12,073 nt of DNA from Mariaggregatimicrobium sp964498785 (GCA_964498785.1 CAZCJL010000166.1:1-12073), one strand, 5' to 3'; positions 1 to 8,026 are shown, counted from the first letter of the stretch. Notes: generated from the sequence alone by a model not told the origin. Translations and numbers: made by a program.

Positions 1-445
1 CGCTCGAAGTGACACCTACGGAATCTGTTTAAATACGACATAGCGGCAATCGCCCGTATCTACCATAAAATATTGAGAAGATACTTGTAATTGATGTTAA
101 ATCTTTATAAAAGCCAGGTTTCGGTGGAATTGTGATTTGCGCAAGCTAAGCAAGCGTCCGATTCATTAAAAATAAAATTATCATGATCAAACGGAATATC
201 TTTTGTTTTGTAGCTTTGATCAAGACGAAACGTATTGCATTTTAAATGATTAGTTATACCGTTCTTTTCCGATTGTGTGTAGTTTTCGAATTTTTAAGGT
301 TTCGGAAATCAGGGAAAAATGTCAGTTCAAGAGGCTAATTGATATTGAGTATATCGGGTGTTTCGCTGCATACAACTGCATTTTCAGGCTGCTTTTTTTA
401 TTACAACATTTTTTCTGCCAACGCGGAGCTTGACGGTTTCGCCGC
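1..445. other. Non-coding stretch upstream of mutY
   Basis: I see no gene here. All frames are broken by frequent stops. No tRNA or rRNA signature is visible. The only short reading frame I followed up is a 16-codon one on the - strand (66 to 16), which matches nothing I know. The region has a short direct repeat, GCAAGC-TAA-GCAAGC, near 140-155 and a T-run near 395-400 without a clear stem before it. It may contain the decayed end of a neighbouring gene or the regulatory region of something left of the window, but nothing seen supports either. Confidence 0.5.
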
Positions 446-476
446 TTGAATTGACACATTCAATTCACTCTATAAA
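446..476 (+). promoter_or_regulatory. Weak candidate promoter for mutY with a dyad over the -35
   Basis: A perfect TTGACA lies at 451-456 and TATAAA at 471-476, but the spacer is only 14 bases. Using TTGAAT (446-451) as the -35 gives a 19-base spacer. Neither is ideal, so this is a tentative call. A perfect 7-bp inverted repeat (TGAATTG at 447-453, CAATTCA at 461-467) covers the -35 and most of the spacer, as an operator might. It would leave a leader of about 65-70 bases before mutY. No strong ribosome binding site is visible before the mutY ATG. Confidence 0.25.
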
Positions 477-550
477 AAAAACTCAAAGGAACTAAAAAAT
501 ACCTGAATTGTTAAAATTCTTCTCATTTAATTTCAAACGAGTATGGTATT

Positions 551-1624
551 ATGCAACAGCTTGATTTTTCATCGACAGAATTTCATCAGAAATTGGCCGC
601 GTGGTATCGGGTACATCATCGGCAATTGCCGTGGCGGGAAACATCAGATCCGTACAACATTTGGGTGTCTGAAGTAATGTTGCAACAAACACAGGTGGTA
701 AAGGTACTCGATTATTATCAGCGATTCATCATCCGTTTTCCGACGATTGAAGATTTGGCGCAGGCTGATCTGACGGAAGTATTGAAGCTATGGGAAGGCA
801 TGGGATATTACGCCCGGGCACGCAACTTTTACACTGCGGCGCAGGTTGTGGCGTCTGATGCAAGCGGAGTCATTCCAATGGATTACGAGACATTTAAGAA
901 GCTGCCTGGTGTTGGTGATTATATTGCGGCCGCGGTGTTAAGTATCGCGCATAATGCTCCGTTAGCAGTGGTTGATGGAAATGTGAAGCGGGTATTAGCG
1001 AGACTTTTCGTTAACGACGGCCCGGTGAACGATTCAAAAGCCGCAAGGGTATACAAAAGCCAGGCAGATGCGCTGCTTGATTGTAACAATGCAGGCAACC
1101 ACAATCAGGCAATGATGGAGTTGGGCGCCGTTATCTGTCGTCCGCAGCAGCCGTTGTGCGCGGATTGTCCGATCAATTCATTTTGTAAAGCTTATGCCGT
1201 GAAACAGCAGCATTTATATCCGGTGAAAACCGTTGCGAAAAAGACGCCGCAACATCGCATTGCTGTGGGAATTATTCACCACAGGAACAATTTTTTGATT
1301 GTCCGCCGTCCGCTGAAGGGATTTTTGGGCGGATTGTGGGAATTTCCAGGGGGGAAAGTTGATCGGACTAAAAATATCGAAAACCAGTTGATCCGACTGA
1401 TTCAGCAAAAGACGAATCTGGTGGTGGAGATTACCAGCTACACGACTCAAATCAAACATGCGTATTCGCATTTTAAAATCGTTATGGACGTCTACGCCTG
1501 TAATTATCTGTACGGCCACGTAGAGTTAACCGGCCCGATTGATTTCCGATGGATATCTGCTTCCGGGATCGATCAATTTGCATTTCATATCGCGAATCAC
1601 AAATTTTTTCACCTGTTACGCTAA
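551..1624 (+). CDS. mutY: A/G-specific adenine DNA glycosylase MutY
   Basis: MutY removes adenine mispaired with 8-oxoguanine or guanine, the last line of the GO system that prevents G:C to T:A changes. The 357-residue product has the whole family layout. The HhH-GPD glycosylase domain carries the catalytic Glu41 (SEVMLQQTQ), the helix-hairpin-helix LPGVGDY (118-124, with the Tyr seen in many MutYs) and the catalytic Asp142 (VDGNVKR). The four [4Fe-4S] cysteines, C196, C203, C206 and C212, have exact C-X6-C-X2-C-X5-C spacing. The C-terminal NUDIX-like domain that recognises 8-oxoG starts near 236, with WEFPGGK (263-269) and the HAYSHF motif (303-308). The length is normal and nothing is missing. 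The frame is open back to an in-frame stop at 512-514, but the ATG at 551 is the only good start. It is monocistronic here and convergent with the next gene. Confidence 0.97.
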   Translation: MQQLDFSSTEFHQKLAAWYRVHHRQLPWRETSDPYNIWVSEVMLQQTQVVKVLDYYQRFIIRFPTIEDLAQADLTEVLKLWEGMGYYARARNFYTAAQVVASDASGVIPMDYETFKKLPGVGDYIAAAVLSIAHNAPLAVVDGNVKRVLARLFVNDGPVNDSKAARVYKSQADALLDCNNAGNHNQAMMELGAVICRPQQPLCADCPINSFCKAYAVKQQHLYPVKTVAKKTPQHRIAVGIIHHRNNFLIVRRPLKGFLGGLWEFPGGKVDRTKNIENQLIRLIQQKTNLVVEITSYTTQIKHAYSHFKIVMDVYACNYLYGHVELTGPIDFRWISASGIDQFAFHIANHKFFHLLR

Positions 1625-1629
1625 ATGTT

Positions 1630-4059
1630 CTATTCGAAATAACTTTCTGTCTCATTAAATACTTTTACGCGGGAAGTCTTCGCTTTTTTGTATTTCACTG
1701 CGCCATTATATTTTACTTCATAGCCGATGAATTCCACATCATAAATAAACCCTTTTTTCAATTCCTCGGTCAGCACCATTTGTCTCAACTGTGTGCGAAT
1801 CGATTTGACGTTTTCCAAGTACGAGACAGAAGTATCGGTCAATTGATTGGTCAACTCTTTTTGTAATTTCGAGGTAGTAATCAATTTGATTTGATGCGGA
1901 TAGATATCAAAATTGACCAGATGTTTTCGTAATTCTTCTGTTAAAAATTTGGCTCTTGTATATAATTCGATATCATCTCCATGTTGGAATTCCTTGCGAT
2001 CGAGATAAATAAACAACCGAAATACATTTTGCAGCACAGTCCAACAAAAGGATTGCAACAGGTATTTATCCCGGAATTTATTTTTAATTTTTTTCTTGGA
2101 TAATTTTTTACAGTCTGCAACATTATTTATTTCCAAAAAACGGAACAACACATCCGGATTGTCAAAACTTTCATATCGAGCCAGACAGCCATTAATTCCT
2201 GCGAGCCCGCTTCTACCCTGGATGATATTTTTGACAATTTCCTCCCAATGGCCGGAGATCGCCAATCCGTCCAGATCAAGCAGGTGTGCGCGCAATTCAG
2301 AGAGAAATTTATAAAACGATTCTGTGACACTATCAAACAAATTTTTAATTTTTAAAAAATTTTCAAAATCGATAACATTTTCTTCATCGTCTCCATCGCT
2401 GTTATTATGTAAGTTACCATTCAGCCCGATGGTTTCTTTAATATTGACTAAATTACCGGCACTAACATCATCGATGAACTCATTAATTTCCTGCTGACAT
2501 GTTTCGAACTCCCGTAATTGAACCTGAATATCGATCAGTCGTTCTTTATTTTTTTGAAAGACCTCCATATTTTTTACAATGGATTGACTTTTATTTAAAA
2601 ACAGATACGGATCATTTAACACCGGTTTATAACAATATTCTTGAATAATTTGATATATTTTTTTATAATCGACTTTATCGTGTGTTTTGGAAAGATATAT
2701 TTTAGCATCCATATCATCCATTTTCTCAATACCATTACTTTGTTTTATTTCTTCAAAAGCTTCTTTGTACCATATAAAATTTTCTCCCTGTTGAGATGTT
2801 TCTCCCCTGTCAGCATTTATCTTTTCGATAATTTTTAATATTTCTGATTTATTGCTATGAACAGATCCAAATATTTTATTAAAGGCTTCTTTATATAATG
2901 CATATTCAGCATGTTCATAATAAAATCTTTGCAAAACCTTAAATAACTTTTCTTCGTTGGATAAATGCGGGGTTTTAATTTCCGTTTCATCAGAAAAGGA
3001 AACCGATTTTTTGGGAGTGATCTCTGCTGTTTCCATGTCTTCAATAGGAAGTTGTAGTTGAGAATCAAAATTATTTTCTTTTTTCCGTAGGATTCCATTT
3101 GAAAAAATTGCTTTGAACAGCTTATGGACAATTTTCCGAATTAATAAAAGTAGCAAAAGTCCGAGAATTATGCCACCAATGAACGCGATCATTTTCCATG
3201 GTATGTTCGCGGAGAGAGATCTATCCCGAACGCCACTTAACGTTAAATTTTCGGGTCGGGGCAAATAATCACCATTCAGCGAAATACCATAATGCAAGGT
3301 GTCTTTATTCCAATAAGTTGTTGTATTTTCATCTCCAGGCGAAAAAACGAAAGTTAATGTATCGGATTTATATTCCGAAATAAAGATGCTACGATCCGAC
3401 TTATCCAGCGTAATCGATTTATCCAAATTTTCTTGATGAACAGGATTTATTGTTAGCAACGCGTTATTGATTTGTTCGGCTCGCAGGATTACTTCAATTT
3501 TTTTTTCCTGATTCATCCCTACCAGGCCAAAATCGAGCATATTTGTGGGAATGCTATTTACTTCCATGATCAGTCTGGGGATGTACTCTTCAAGATTTTC
3601 AAGGGTCGGGAAAAAATTATCATCTGCATATAAACTTTCCAAATAATTATCGTCAACATCATTTAATTCTTTTAACAAAATAGTATTGCCATAGACTTCT
3701 TCAATACGCATATCAGAAAGCCAGTTAAACAAATTGCTCCAATTAAGTGCCCGCAATTCACCGTTTCGGGGTTCACGTTTTTGAAACACTGCTTTAAATT
3801 TAATACGCGCCTCTTCATCGGGAAATCCCAATGCCTCCAGAAACTGAAACAATTCTTCGCCATCGCGATAACGCCGCAGATGCCAATCATTATCAGAAAA
3901 CAAAATGCCTTTGCATTTCTCCGGGGAATCCACAGGAAATGCATTTAATAAAATGTACTTATCAGAAGCATGATAAAATAAAACATGCGTATAATTCGCG
4001 TATAAAAGACCTGGTAAACATGTCAAAAGCAAAACGATTTTCACAAACCTGTTCATCAT
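1630..4059 (-). CDS. Unrecognised 809-residue membrane-anchored protein
   Basis: I do not recognise this family. The start is the first of two ATGs in tandem (4059 and 4056), with a GGGATAG-like weak ribosome site upstream. Residues 1-21 form a signal peptide (cleavage likely after LLYA). Residues 22-288 would be periplasmic and look like mixed alpha/beta, with beta-rich 185-270. Residues 289-307 are a strong transmembrane helix (IAFIGGIILGLLLLLLI). It is followed by a basic stretch (RKIVHKLFK), which by the positive-inside rule puts the remaining 500 residues in the cytoplasm. That part is charged and mostly helical: coiled-coil-like 493-535, an acidic NSDGDDEE patch at 553-560, Lys-rich 650-665, and a short beta-like end. 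The pentapeptide YKEAF occurs twice (389-393 and 431-435). No enzymatic motif, HisKA, GGDEF, kinase or LytTR signature was seen. The cross-membrane layout would fit a sensor or scaffold, but that is only inference. The gene looks more AT- and Lys-rich than mutY. Confidence 0.85.
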   Translation of the reverse strand: MMNRFVKIVLLLTCLPGLLYANYTHVLFYHASDKYILLNAFPVDSPEKCKGILFSDNDWHLRRYRDGEELFQFLEALGFPDEEARIKFKAVFQKREPRNGELRALNWSNLFNWLSDMRIEEVYGNTILLKELNDVDDNYLESLYADDNFFPTLENLEEYIPRLIMEVNSIPTNMLDFGLVGMNQEKKIEVILRAEQINNALLTINPVHQENLDKSITLDKSDRSIFISEYKSDTLTFVFSPGDENTTTYWNKDTLHYGISLNGDYLPRPENLTLSGVRDRSLSANIPWKMIAFIGGIILGLLLLLLIRKIVHKLFKAIFSNGILRKKENNFDSQLQLPIEDMETAEITPKKSVSFSDETEIKTPHLSNEEKLFKVLQRFYYEHAEYALYKEAFNKIFGSVHSNKSEILKIIEKINADRGETSQQGENFIWYKEAFEEIKQSNGIEKMDDMDAKIYLSKTHDKVDYKKIYQIIQEYCYKPVLNDPYLFLNKSQSIVKNMEVFQKNKERLIDIQVQLREFETCQQEINEFIDDVSAGNLVNIKETIGLNGNLHNNSDGDDEENVIDFENFLKIKNLFDSVTESFYKFLSELRAHLLDLDGLAISGHWEEIVKNIIQGRSGLAGINGCLARYESFDNPDVLFRFLEINNVADCKKLSKKKIKNKFRDKYLLQSFCWTVLQNVFRLFIYLDRKEFQHGDDIELYTRAKFLTEELRKHLVNFDIYPHQIKLITTSKLQKELTNQLTDTSVSYLENVKSIRTQLRQMVLTEELKKGFIYDVEFIGYEVKYNGAVKYKKAKTSRVKVFNETESYFE
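1668..1689 (+). terminator. Possible weak terminator for mutY inside the convergent gene
   Basis: An imperfect stem (GC and GAA pairing with TTC and GC, with a two-base bulge and a GTC loop) at 1668-1682 is followed by six T residues at 1684-1689 on the + strand. It lies about 45 bases past the mutY stop, within the last codons of the opposite gene, where only 5 bp separate the two stops. The stem is weak, so termination here is a guess based on the T-run and position. Confidence 0.25.
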
Positions 4060-4141
4060 GTATCTATCCCATTATTTTTGTTTTTAATAGACACATTAGG
4101 GAATTTTTGCAGAAAAATGTAATAAGATTGTCATGAAAAAA

Positions 4142-4156
4142 TTGTAAGAATTACAA
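4142..4156. promoter_or_regulatory. Perfect palindrome, possible operator for the 809-residue gene
   Basis: TTGTAA-GAA-TTACAA is a perfect 6+3+6 inverted repeat. It lies just downstream (in the direction of - strand transcription) of a candidate -10 at 4158-4163, so it would cover the predicted start point. The size and symmetry suit a dimeric repressor, but a 15-bp AT-rich palindrome can arise by chance. Confidence 0.25.
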
Positions 4157-4157
4157 C

Positions 4158-4186
4158 CATATAAATGTGGAAGGCGTTATTAACAA
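4158..4186 (-). promoter_or_regulatory. Candidate promoter of the 809-residue gene
   Basis: On the - strand a TTGTTA -35 (4181-4186) and a TATATG -10 (4158-4163) are separated by 17 bases. The resulting leader would be about 90 bases. An alternative is the perfect TATAAT at 4193-4198, but its best -35 (TTGTTG at 4213-4218) is only 14 bases away. Either would place the gene in its own unit, separate from the gene upstream, whose end is followed by hairpins. Confidence 0.3.
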
Positions 4187-4232
4187 GCGGGTATTATAAA
4201 GATAATCTTTTTCAACAACTTCACAAAATGCT

Positions 4233-4306
4233 TCCGCAGGGCGTTATCCCTGCGGATAAGTTTGATATCCTGTAAAAGCATATTATATCAACAGCTCCAC
4301 GGAGCT
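4233..4306. repeat. Block of three consecutive hairpins, possible terminator or dispersed repeat
   Basis: Three perfect inverted repeats follow one another within 74 bases. The first is TCCGCAGGG / CCCTGCGGA (4233-4241 and 4248-4256, 6-base loop). The second is TTGATAT / ATATCAA (4262-4268 and 4285-4291, 16-base loop). The third is AGCTCC / GGAGCT (4293-4298 and 4301-4306, with a 2-base centre, so really a 5-bp stem with a 4-base loop). The last one overlaps the TAG stop (4305-4307) of the - strand gene. There is no proper T-run after any of them, so ordinary intrinsic termination is doubtful, although they could stabilise the mRNA 3' end. From memory, hairpins of the AGCTCC-GGAGCT kind recur between genes in many environmental bacterial genomes. 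That makes a dispersed repeat likely, but only one copy is present here. Confidence 0.5.
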
Positions 4307-6137
4307 AATTTTGCAAGATAAATCGCCCGTTTACGAATGTGATCACGCGCTGCCCCGTGTTGACCCGATTATTATCTTTAAATTTAATTGGACCTCGGAT
4401 TCCCATATAATCATTCAGGGTGTTTAAATAAATTTTAATCTCATCTCTGGTAACTGCTTTATTTTTAATGGCTTCTAAAATAATGGCCATTGCATCGTAA
4501 CCATAATATTCCATAAGCTCGGGGGTGGTACCAATTTCTTTACGAAAATCTGCCTGAACGTTTTTAAACTGCGGGCTTAACTCGTTAAAATAATAATCGC
4601 TCACAAAAGTTAAACTATCGACATGAGAAACAATATTCTTATTACGCAATTCATCAATATCATACCAGTATTGCCCGCCATAGATTTGTGACGTTACATT
4701 CACGAACGCAAACTGTGGAACAACGTATTTAATATCTTCGGTATAGATGGGGAAAAATACTGCATCAACAGAGGTGACGGGGATGGTACTTGTTCTGAAT
4801 TTCGATTTTTGATATGGCGTCATATTGCGTGTATAGTGCTGAATCAGAGAATCTTTGTTCATTTTATTAAAGCCGATTTCTCGCATACTCTTGAATTGTC
4901 GGCCCATATCTTCCGCATTACCGTAATACCATTTTTGAACGATAATTTCACCGCCCAATTTATCGACAGTCGCGGTAAAGCTATCAGTCATTTCTTTGCC
5001 ATATTCATCTGCCGGCGCCAATGTCGCAAAAGTAGAATCATGGTTTACGTTCATTGCATGTTTGGCAAGGAGTGCGCCTCTGCTTTCGAGGTTACCATTT
5101 ACCTGAAACAGATAATTGCTCAGTTCCGCCAACCCGTTGGCTGAGGCAACGGGCACAACTAACGGAACTGCATTGTAATTAATAATAGGAGCAATACTCG
5201 CAGTTTTCTCACTTTCTAATTCACCAATGATCGCTACAACATTATCATCTTTTACAAGCTCCGAAACCGCTGCGATACAGGAAATAATACTGCCTTCAGA
5301 ATCTTTTACAATTAGTTCAACATTATAATCAGACTCTCTGGTTAACTTTTTTAAGGCGTATTTTATGCCAGCCAATACAGATTGCGATTGCTCCCGATAT
5401 TCACTTGAGAGTGGCAGGATAACGCCCACTTTCAAGTTCAGGGATATTTTTTGATTTTCAATTTGTTTAAGCACTTCCTGCATCACGGAAATATATTCAT
5501 TTTTAGAATTTGCTTTGATATAATTTTTGAGCAATTGTGTTGCTTTTGTTTTATTTCCCTGGCTATTCCAGCGCTGGGCCAGTTTAATTGTTAACAACAC
5601 ACTCGATACGTGCCCGACAGACTCAGTACGCAGATTAGCAATTTCATCCAGATTCAGATTGTTTTCGAGAATTTTAATTGAAAGATTTCGGCTTTTGTCA
5701 ATCAGTCTCTTATCTTTGCCATAATCACCAATCCATAATAATTCACGAACTGCTGATACATAATTATCCATCTGATAAAAGCTCAGTCCAATGAAAAAAT
5801 GGCTATCATCGGCGTAATTACTTTGCGGATACGAGGCGATTAATTCCCGCAATATGGAAATTGCAGAGTTATATTGTTTTAGTTTATAGTAGGATTTTCC
5901 CAACATCAGCTTAACCGCGGTAATTCGTTGGTTATTTGGATATTTACCGATCACACTGAGAAAAATATCTACTGCTTTCTGATAATTTTCTAGCCGATAT
6001 TCATTAACACCCTGACTAAATTGAGTTTCAACTTCTTGAATAAATTTAATATTTTTTGCAGCTATTGATTGAGCGGAAATTTCTGGCACCCACGCTAACA
6101 ATAACATGACCAAAGATATTCTGAATGTCAGTTTCAT
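4305..6137 (-). CDS. Periplasmic TPR plus type 1 binding-fold protein, LpoA-like
   Basis: The 610-residue product has a signal peptide (1-22, cleaved about ISA-QS), then TPR-type helical repeats at about 34-160 in the style of YbgF/BamD (A-DIFL--I--YPNN, KSYYKLKQYNSAI, GLSFYQMDNYVSAV). A linking helical region of about 160-230 follows. Residues 235-600 are a periplasmic-binding fold of the Leu/Ile/Val class, with LKVGVILPLS, the IIGELESEKTASIAPI segment and the YYGYDAMAIILEAIK segment. TPR followed by this fold is the architecture of LpoA, the outer-membrane activator of penicillin-binding protein 1A, and of proteins annotated as penicillin-binding protein activators. No ABC permease or ATPase genes are nearby, which argues against a transport receptor. 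There is no lipobox cysteine, so it would be soluble periplasmic. It follows glmS by 23 bp, probably in the same message. The activator role is inference from architecture and context. Confidence 0.85.
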   Translation of the reverse strand: MKLTFRISLVMLLLAWVPEISAQSIAAKNIKFIQEVETQFSQGVNEYRLENYQKAVDIFLSVIGKYPNNQRITAVKLMLGKSYYKLKQYNSAISILRELIASYPQSNYADDSHFFIGLSFYQMDNYVSAVRELLWIGDYGKDKRLIDKSRNLSIKILENNLNLDEIANLRTESVGHVSSVLLTIKLAQRWNSQGNKTKATQLLKNYIKANSKNEYISVMQEVLKQIENQKISLNLKVGVILPLSSEYREQSQSVLAGIKYALKKLTRESDYNVELIVKDSEGSIISCIAAVSELVKDDNVVAIIGELESEKTASIAPIINYNAVPLVVPVASANGLAELSNYLFQVNGNLESRGALLAKHAMNVNHDSTFATLAPADEYGKEMTDSFTATVDKLGGEIIVQKWYYGNAEDMGRQFKSMREIGFNKMNKDSLIQHYTRNMTPYQKSKFRTSTIPVTSVDAVFFPIYTEDIKYVVPQFAFVNVTSQIYGGQYWYDIDELRNKNIVSHVDSLTFVSDYYFNELSPQFKNVQADFRKEIGTTPELMEYYGYDAMAIILEAIKNKAVTRDEIKIYLNTLNDYMGIRGPIKFKDNNRVNTGQRVITFVNGRFILQN

Positions 6138-6152
6138 GTTATAAATTTAATT

Positions 6153-6158
6153 CTCCTT
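6153..6158 (-). promoter_or_regulatory. Ribosome binding site with unusually long spacing
   Basis: A full AAGGAG lies just after the glmS stop, but 15 bases before the ATG at 6137. An in-frame TAA lies between them, so no upstream start can use it at normal distance. The usual spacing is about 5-9. Either initiation is poor or the AT-rich linker is looped or tolerated. Confidence 0.6.
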
Positions 6159-6160
6159 TT

Positions 6161-7996
6161 TTATTCAACAGTCACACTTTTTGCCAAATTTCGAGGCTGA
6201 TCAACATCGCAGCCACGGATGACCGCAATATGATAAGCTAATAATTGTAACGGAATAATGGTCAAAAGCGGAGTTAACAGTTCATACGTTTCTGGTACAT
6301 AAATCGTATGATCGACTTTTTCTTTCATTAACGTATCGCCCTCTGTGGCAATCGCAATAACGCGACCGCACCGGGCTTTCACTTCTTCGATATTGCTGAC
6401 AATTTTATCATACGTAGAATCTTTTGTAGCAATAAACACGACCGGCATATTTTCATCGATGAGTGCAATTGGGCCATGTTTCATTTCAGCGGCAGGGTAT
6501 CCTTCTGCATGGATATAGGAAATTTCTTTCAGCTTTAAGGCGCCTTCAAGAGCGACCGGAAAGTTGTATCCTCTTCCGAGGTATAAAAAATTTTGAGAAT
6601 CAGCATATCTTTCCGCTATTTTCTTGATGTCGTCATTACTTTGTAGAATTTTTTTAATCTTGTTCGGAATGCTCTGAATTTCATTAACAATCAGTCGTCC
6701 CCTGCTCGCGGACATTGTCGTCATTCGGGCTAATAACAGAGTCATCAGAGACAACACAGTCACCTGGGATGTAAATGCTTTTGTAGACGCGACGCCAATT
6801 TCCGGGCCTGCATGCAGATAAATACCGGCATCTGTTTCCCGGGCAATCGATGATCCAACAACATTGCAAATTCCCAGTACTTTTGCTTTTTTGCGTTTTG
6901 CTTCCCGGATCGCTGCCAGTGTATCGGCAGTTTCACCGGATTGGCTAATAGCAAGTACCACCGTATCGCGATCAATAATTGGGTCTCGATAACGAAATTC
7001 TGAGGCATATTCCACTTCAACCGGAATCCGAACAAAATCTTCGATCATATATTCTCCGATTAATGCGGCATGCCACGACGTTCCACAGGCAGTAATAAGT
7101 ACACGGCGGGCATAAAGCAATGATTCGAGTTCGTTGCCAATGCCTCCCAATTTGGTCACGCCTTCTTCCTCCAGTAAACGGCCACGCATTGAATCATATA
7201 TTGTTTGCGGCTGTTCCATAATTTCCTTTAGCATAAAATGGGAATAACCGCTTTTTTCGATGCGTTCCAAATCAAATTGAATTTGCTCAATTTCCTTTTC
7301 AACAAGCTGATCTTCAATTGTCTTAATCGTTAAATTGTCACGGGTAATAATCGCCATTTCGTTATCATCGAGATAGGTAACATTTTTTGTATGGCCGACA
7401 ATTGCTGAAATATCCGAGGCAAGAAAATATTCTTTTTCTCCGATTCCAACGACAAGCGGACTGCCTTTTCTGGCGCCAATAATTAAATCAGGCTCATTGG
7501 CACACAACAAAGCAATACCATACGTACCCTCGACTCCGATTAACGCAGCACGAACTGCTGCTTCTAATGGCATGTTTTCTTTAAAGTAAAATTCCTCAAT
7601 TAAATGGGCGAGCACTTCTGTGTCTGTATCCGTTTTAAACGTATGCCCTTTTCCAGTTAATTCTGCTTTCAAACTAAGGTAGTTTTCGATGATGCCGTTG
7701 TGGATGATCGTTATTTTCCCGGTGCAATCATCATGGGGATGAGCATTCAATGAATTTGGCTCTCCATGAGTTGCCCAGCGTGTGTGCCCAATACCAATGG
7801 TGCTATTATTGCCATTTTTTTGAATTCGCTTATCAATATTGTGTATCTTTCCCGCTTCCTTTTGAATATAAATTTTATTATTTAACAGCGTCGCGACTCC
7901 GGCTGAATCATATCCCCGATATTCAAGCCGCTTTAATCCGTCAATTAAAATGGGGATTGCATTTTTATTCCCGATATAGCCAACAATTCCGCACAT
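6161..7996 (-). CDS. glmS: Glutamine--fructose-6-phosphate aminotransferase GlmS
   Basis: GlmS converts fructose-6-phosphate and glutamine to glucosamine-6-phosphate and glutamate, the entry step to UDP-GlcNAc for peptidoglycan and lipopolysaccharide. The 611-residue length is normal. The N-terminal Ntn-type glutaminase begins MCGIVGYIG, giving the nucleophile Cys2. It includes HTRWATHG (71-78, Arg73), the oxyanion-hole pair Asn100-Gly101 and Asp125 of the TDTD motif. Two SIS domains follow: the first has CGTSWHA (304-310) and SQSGETADT (351-359). The second has ALKLKEISYIHAEGY, with the isomerase Glu491-region motif (488-500), and EMKHGP with His507. The C-terminus NLAKSVTVE, with the Schiff-base/cap Lys606, is canonical. 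A GGTGAGG ribosome site (8002-8008) sits 5 bases before the ATG. It has its own promoter and probably drives the LpoA-like gene behind it. Confidence 0.98.
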   Translation of the reverse strand: MCGIVGYIGNKNAIPILIDGLKRLEYRGYDSAGVATLLNNKIYIQKEAGKIHNIDKRIQKNGNNSTIGIGHTRWATHGEPNSLNAHPHDDCTGKITIIHNGIIENYLSLKAELTGKGHTFKTDTDTEVLAHLIEEFYFKENMPLEAAVRAALIGVEGTYGIALLCANEPDLIIGARKGSPLVVGIGEKEYFLASDISAIVGHTKNVTYLDDNEMAIITRDNLTIKTIEDQLVEKEIEQIQFDLERIEKSGYSHFMLKEIMEQPQTIYDSMRGRLLEEEGVTKLGGIGNELESLLYARRVLITACGTSWHAALIGEYMIEDFVRIPVEVEYASEFRYRDPIIDRDTVVLAISQSGETADTLAAIREAKRKKAKVLGICNVVGSSIARETDAGIYLHAGPEIGVASTKAFTSQVTVLSLMTLLLARMTTMSASRGRLIVNEIQSIPNKIKKILQSNDDIKKIAERYADSQNFLYLGRGYNFPVALEGALKLKEISYIHAEGYPAAEMKHGPIALIDENMPVVFIATKDSTYDKIVSNIEEVKARCGRVIAIATEGDTLMKEKVDHTIYVPETYELLTPLLTIIPLQLLAYHIAVIRGCDVDQPRNLAKSVTVE

Positions 7997-8026
7997 AATT
8001 ACCTCACCATTAATATTAACACAATA

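Noticed and set aside
16..66. 16-codon reading frame on the - strand at the left edge
   Set aside because: It is too short, with no ribosome site and no recognisable sequence. An in-frame stop lies shortly upstream.
551..1624. MutY fused to a separate NUDIX (MutT) enzyme
   Set aside because: The C-terminal NUDIX-like domain is a normal part of MutY and lacks a full catalytic Nudix box.
1549..1866. 105-codon + strand frame across the mutY/809-residue gene junction
   Set aside because: It overlaps the end of mutY in another frame and is antisense to a longer, better-supported gene. Its composition is a shadow effect.
4305..6137. Branched-chain amino acid ABC transporter receptor
   Set aside because: The binding fold is there, but it follows a TPR region and no permease or ATPase genes are adjacent. 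LpoA-like is the better description.
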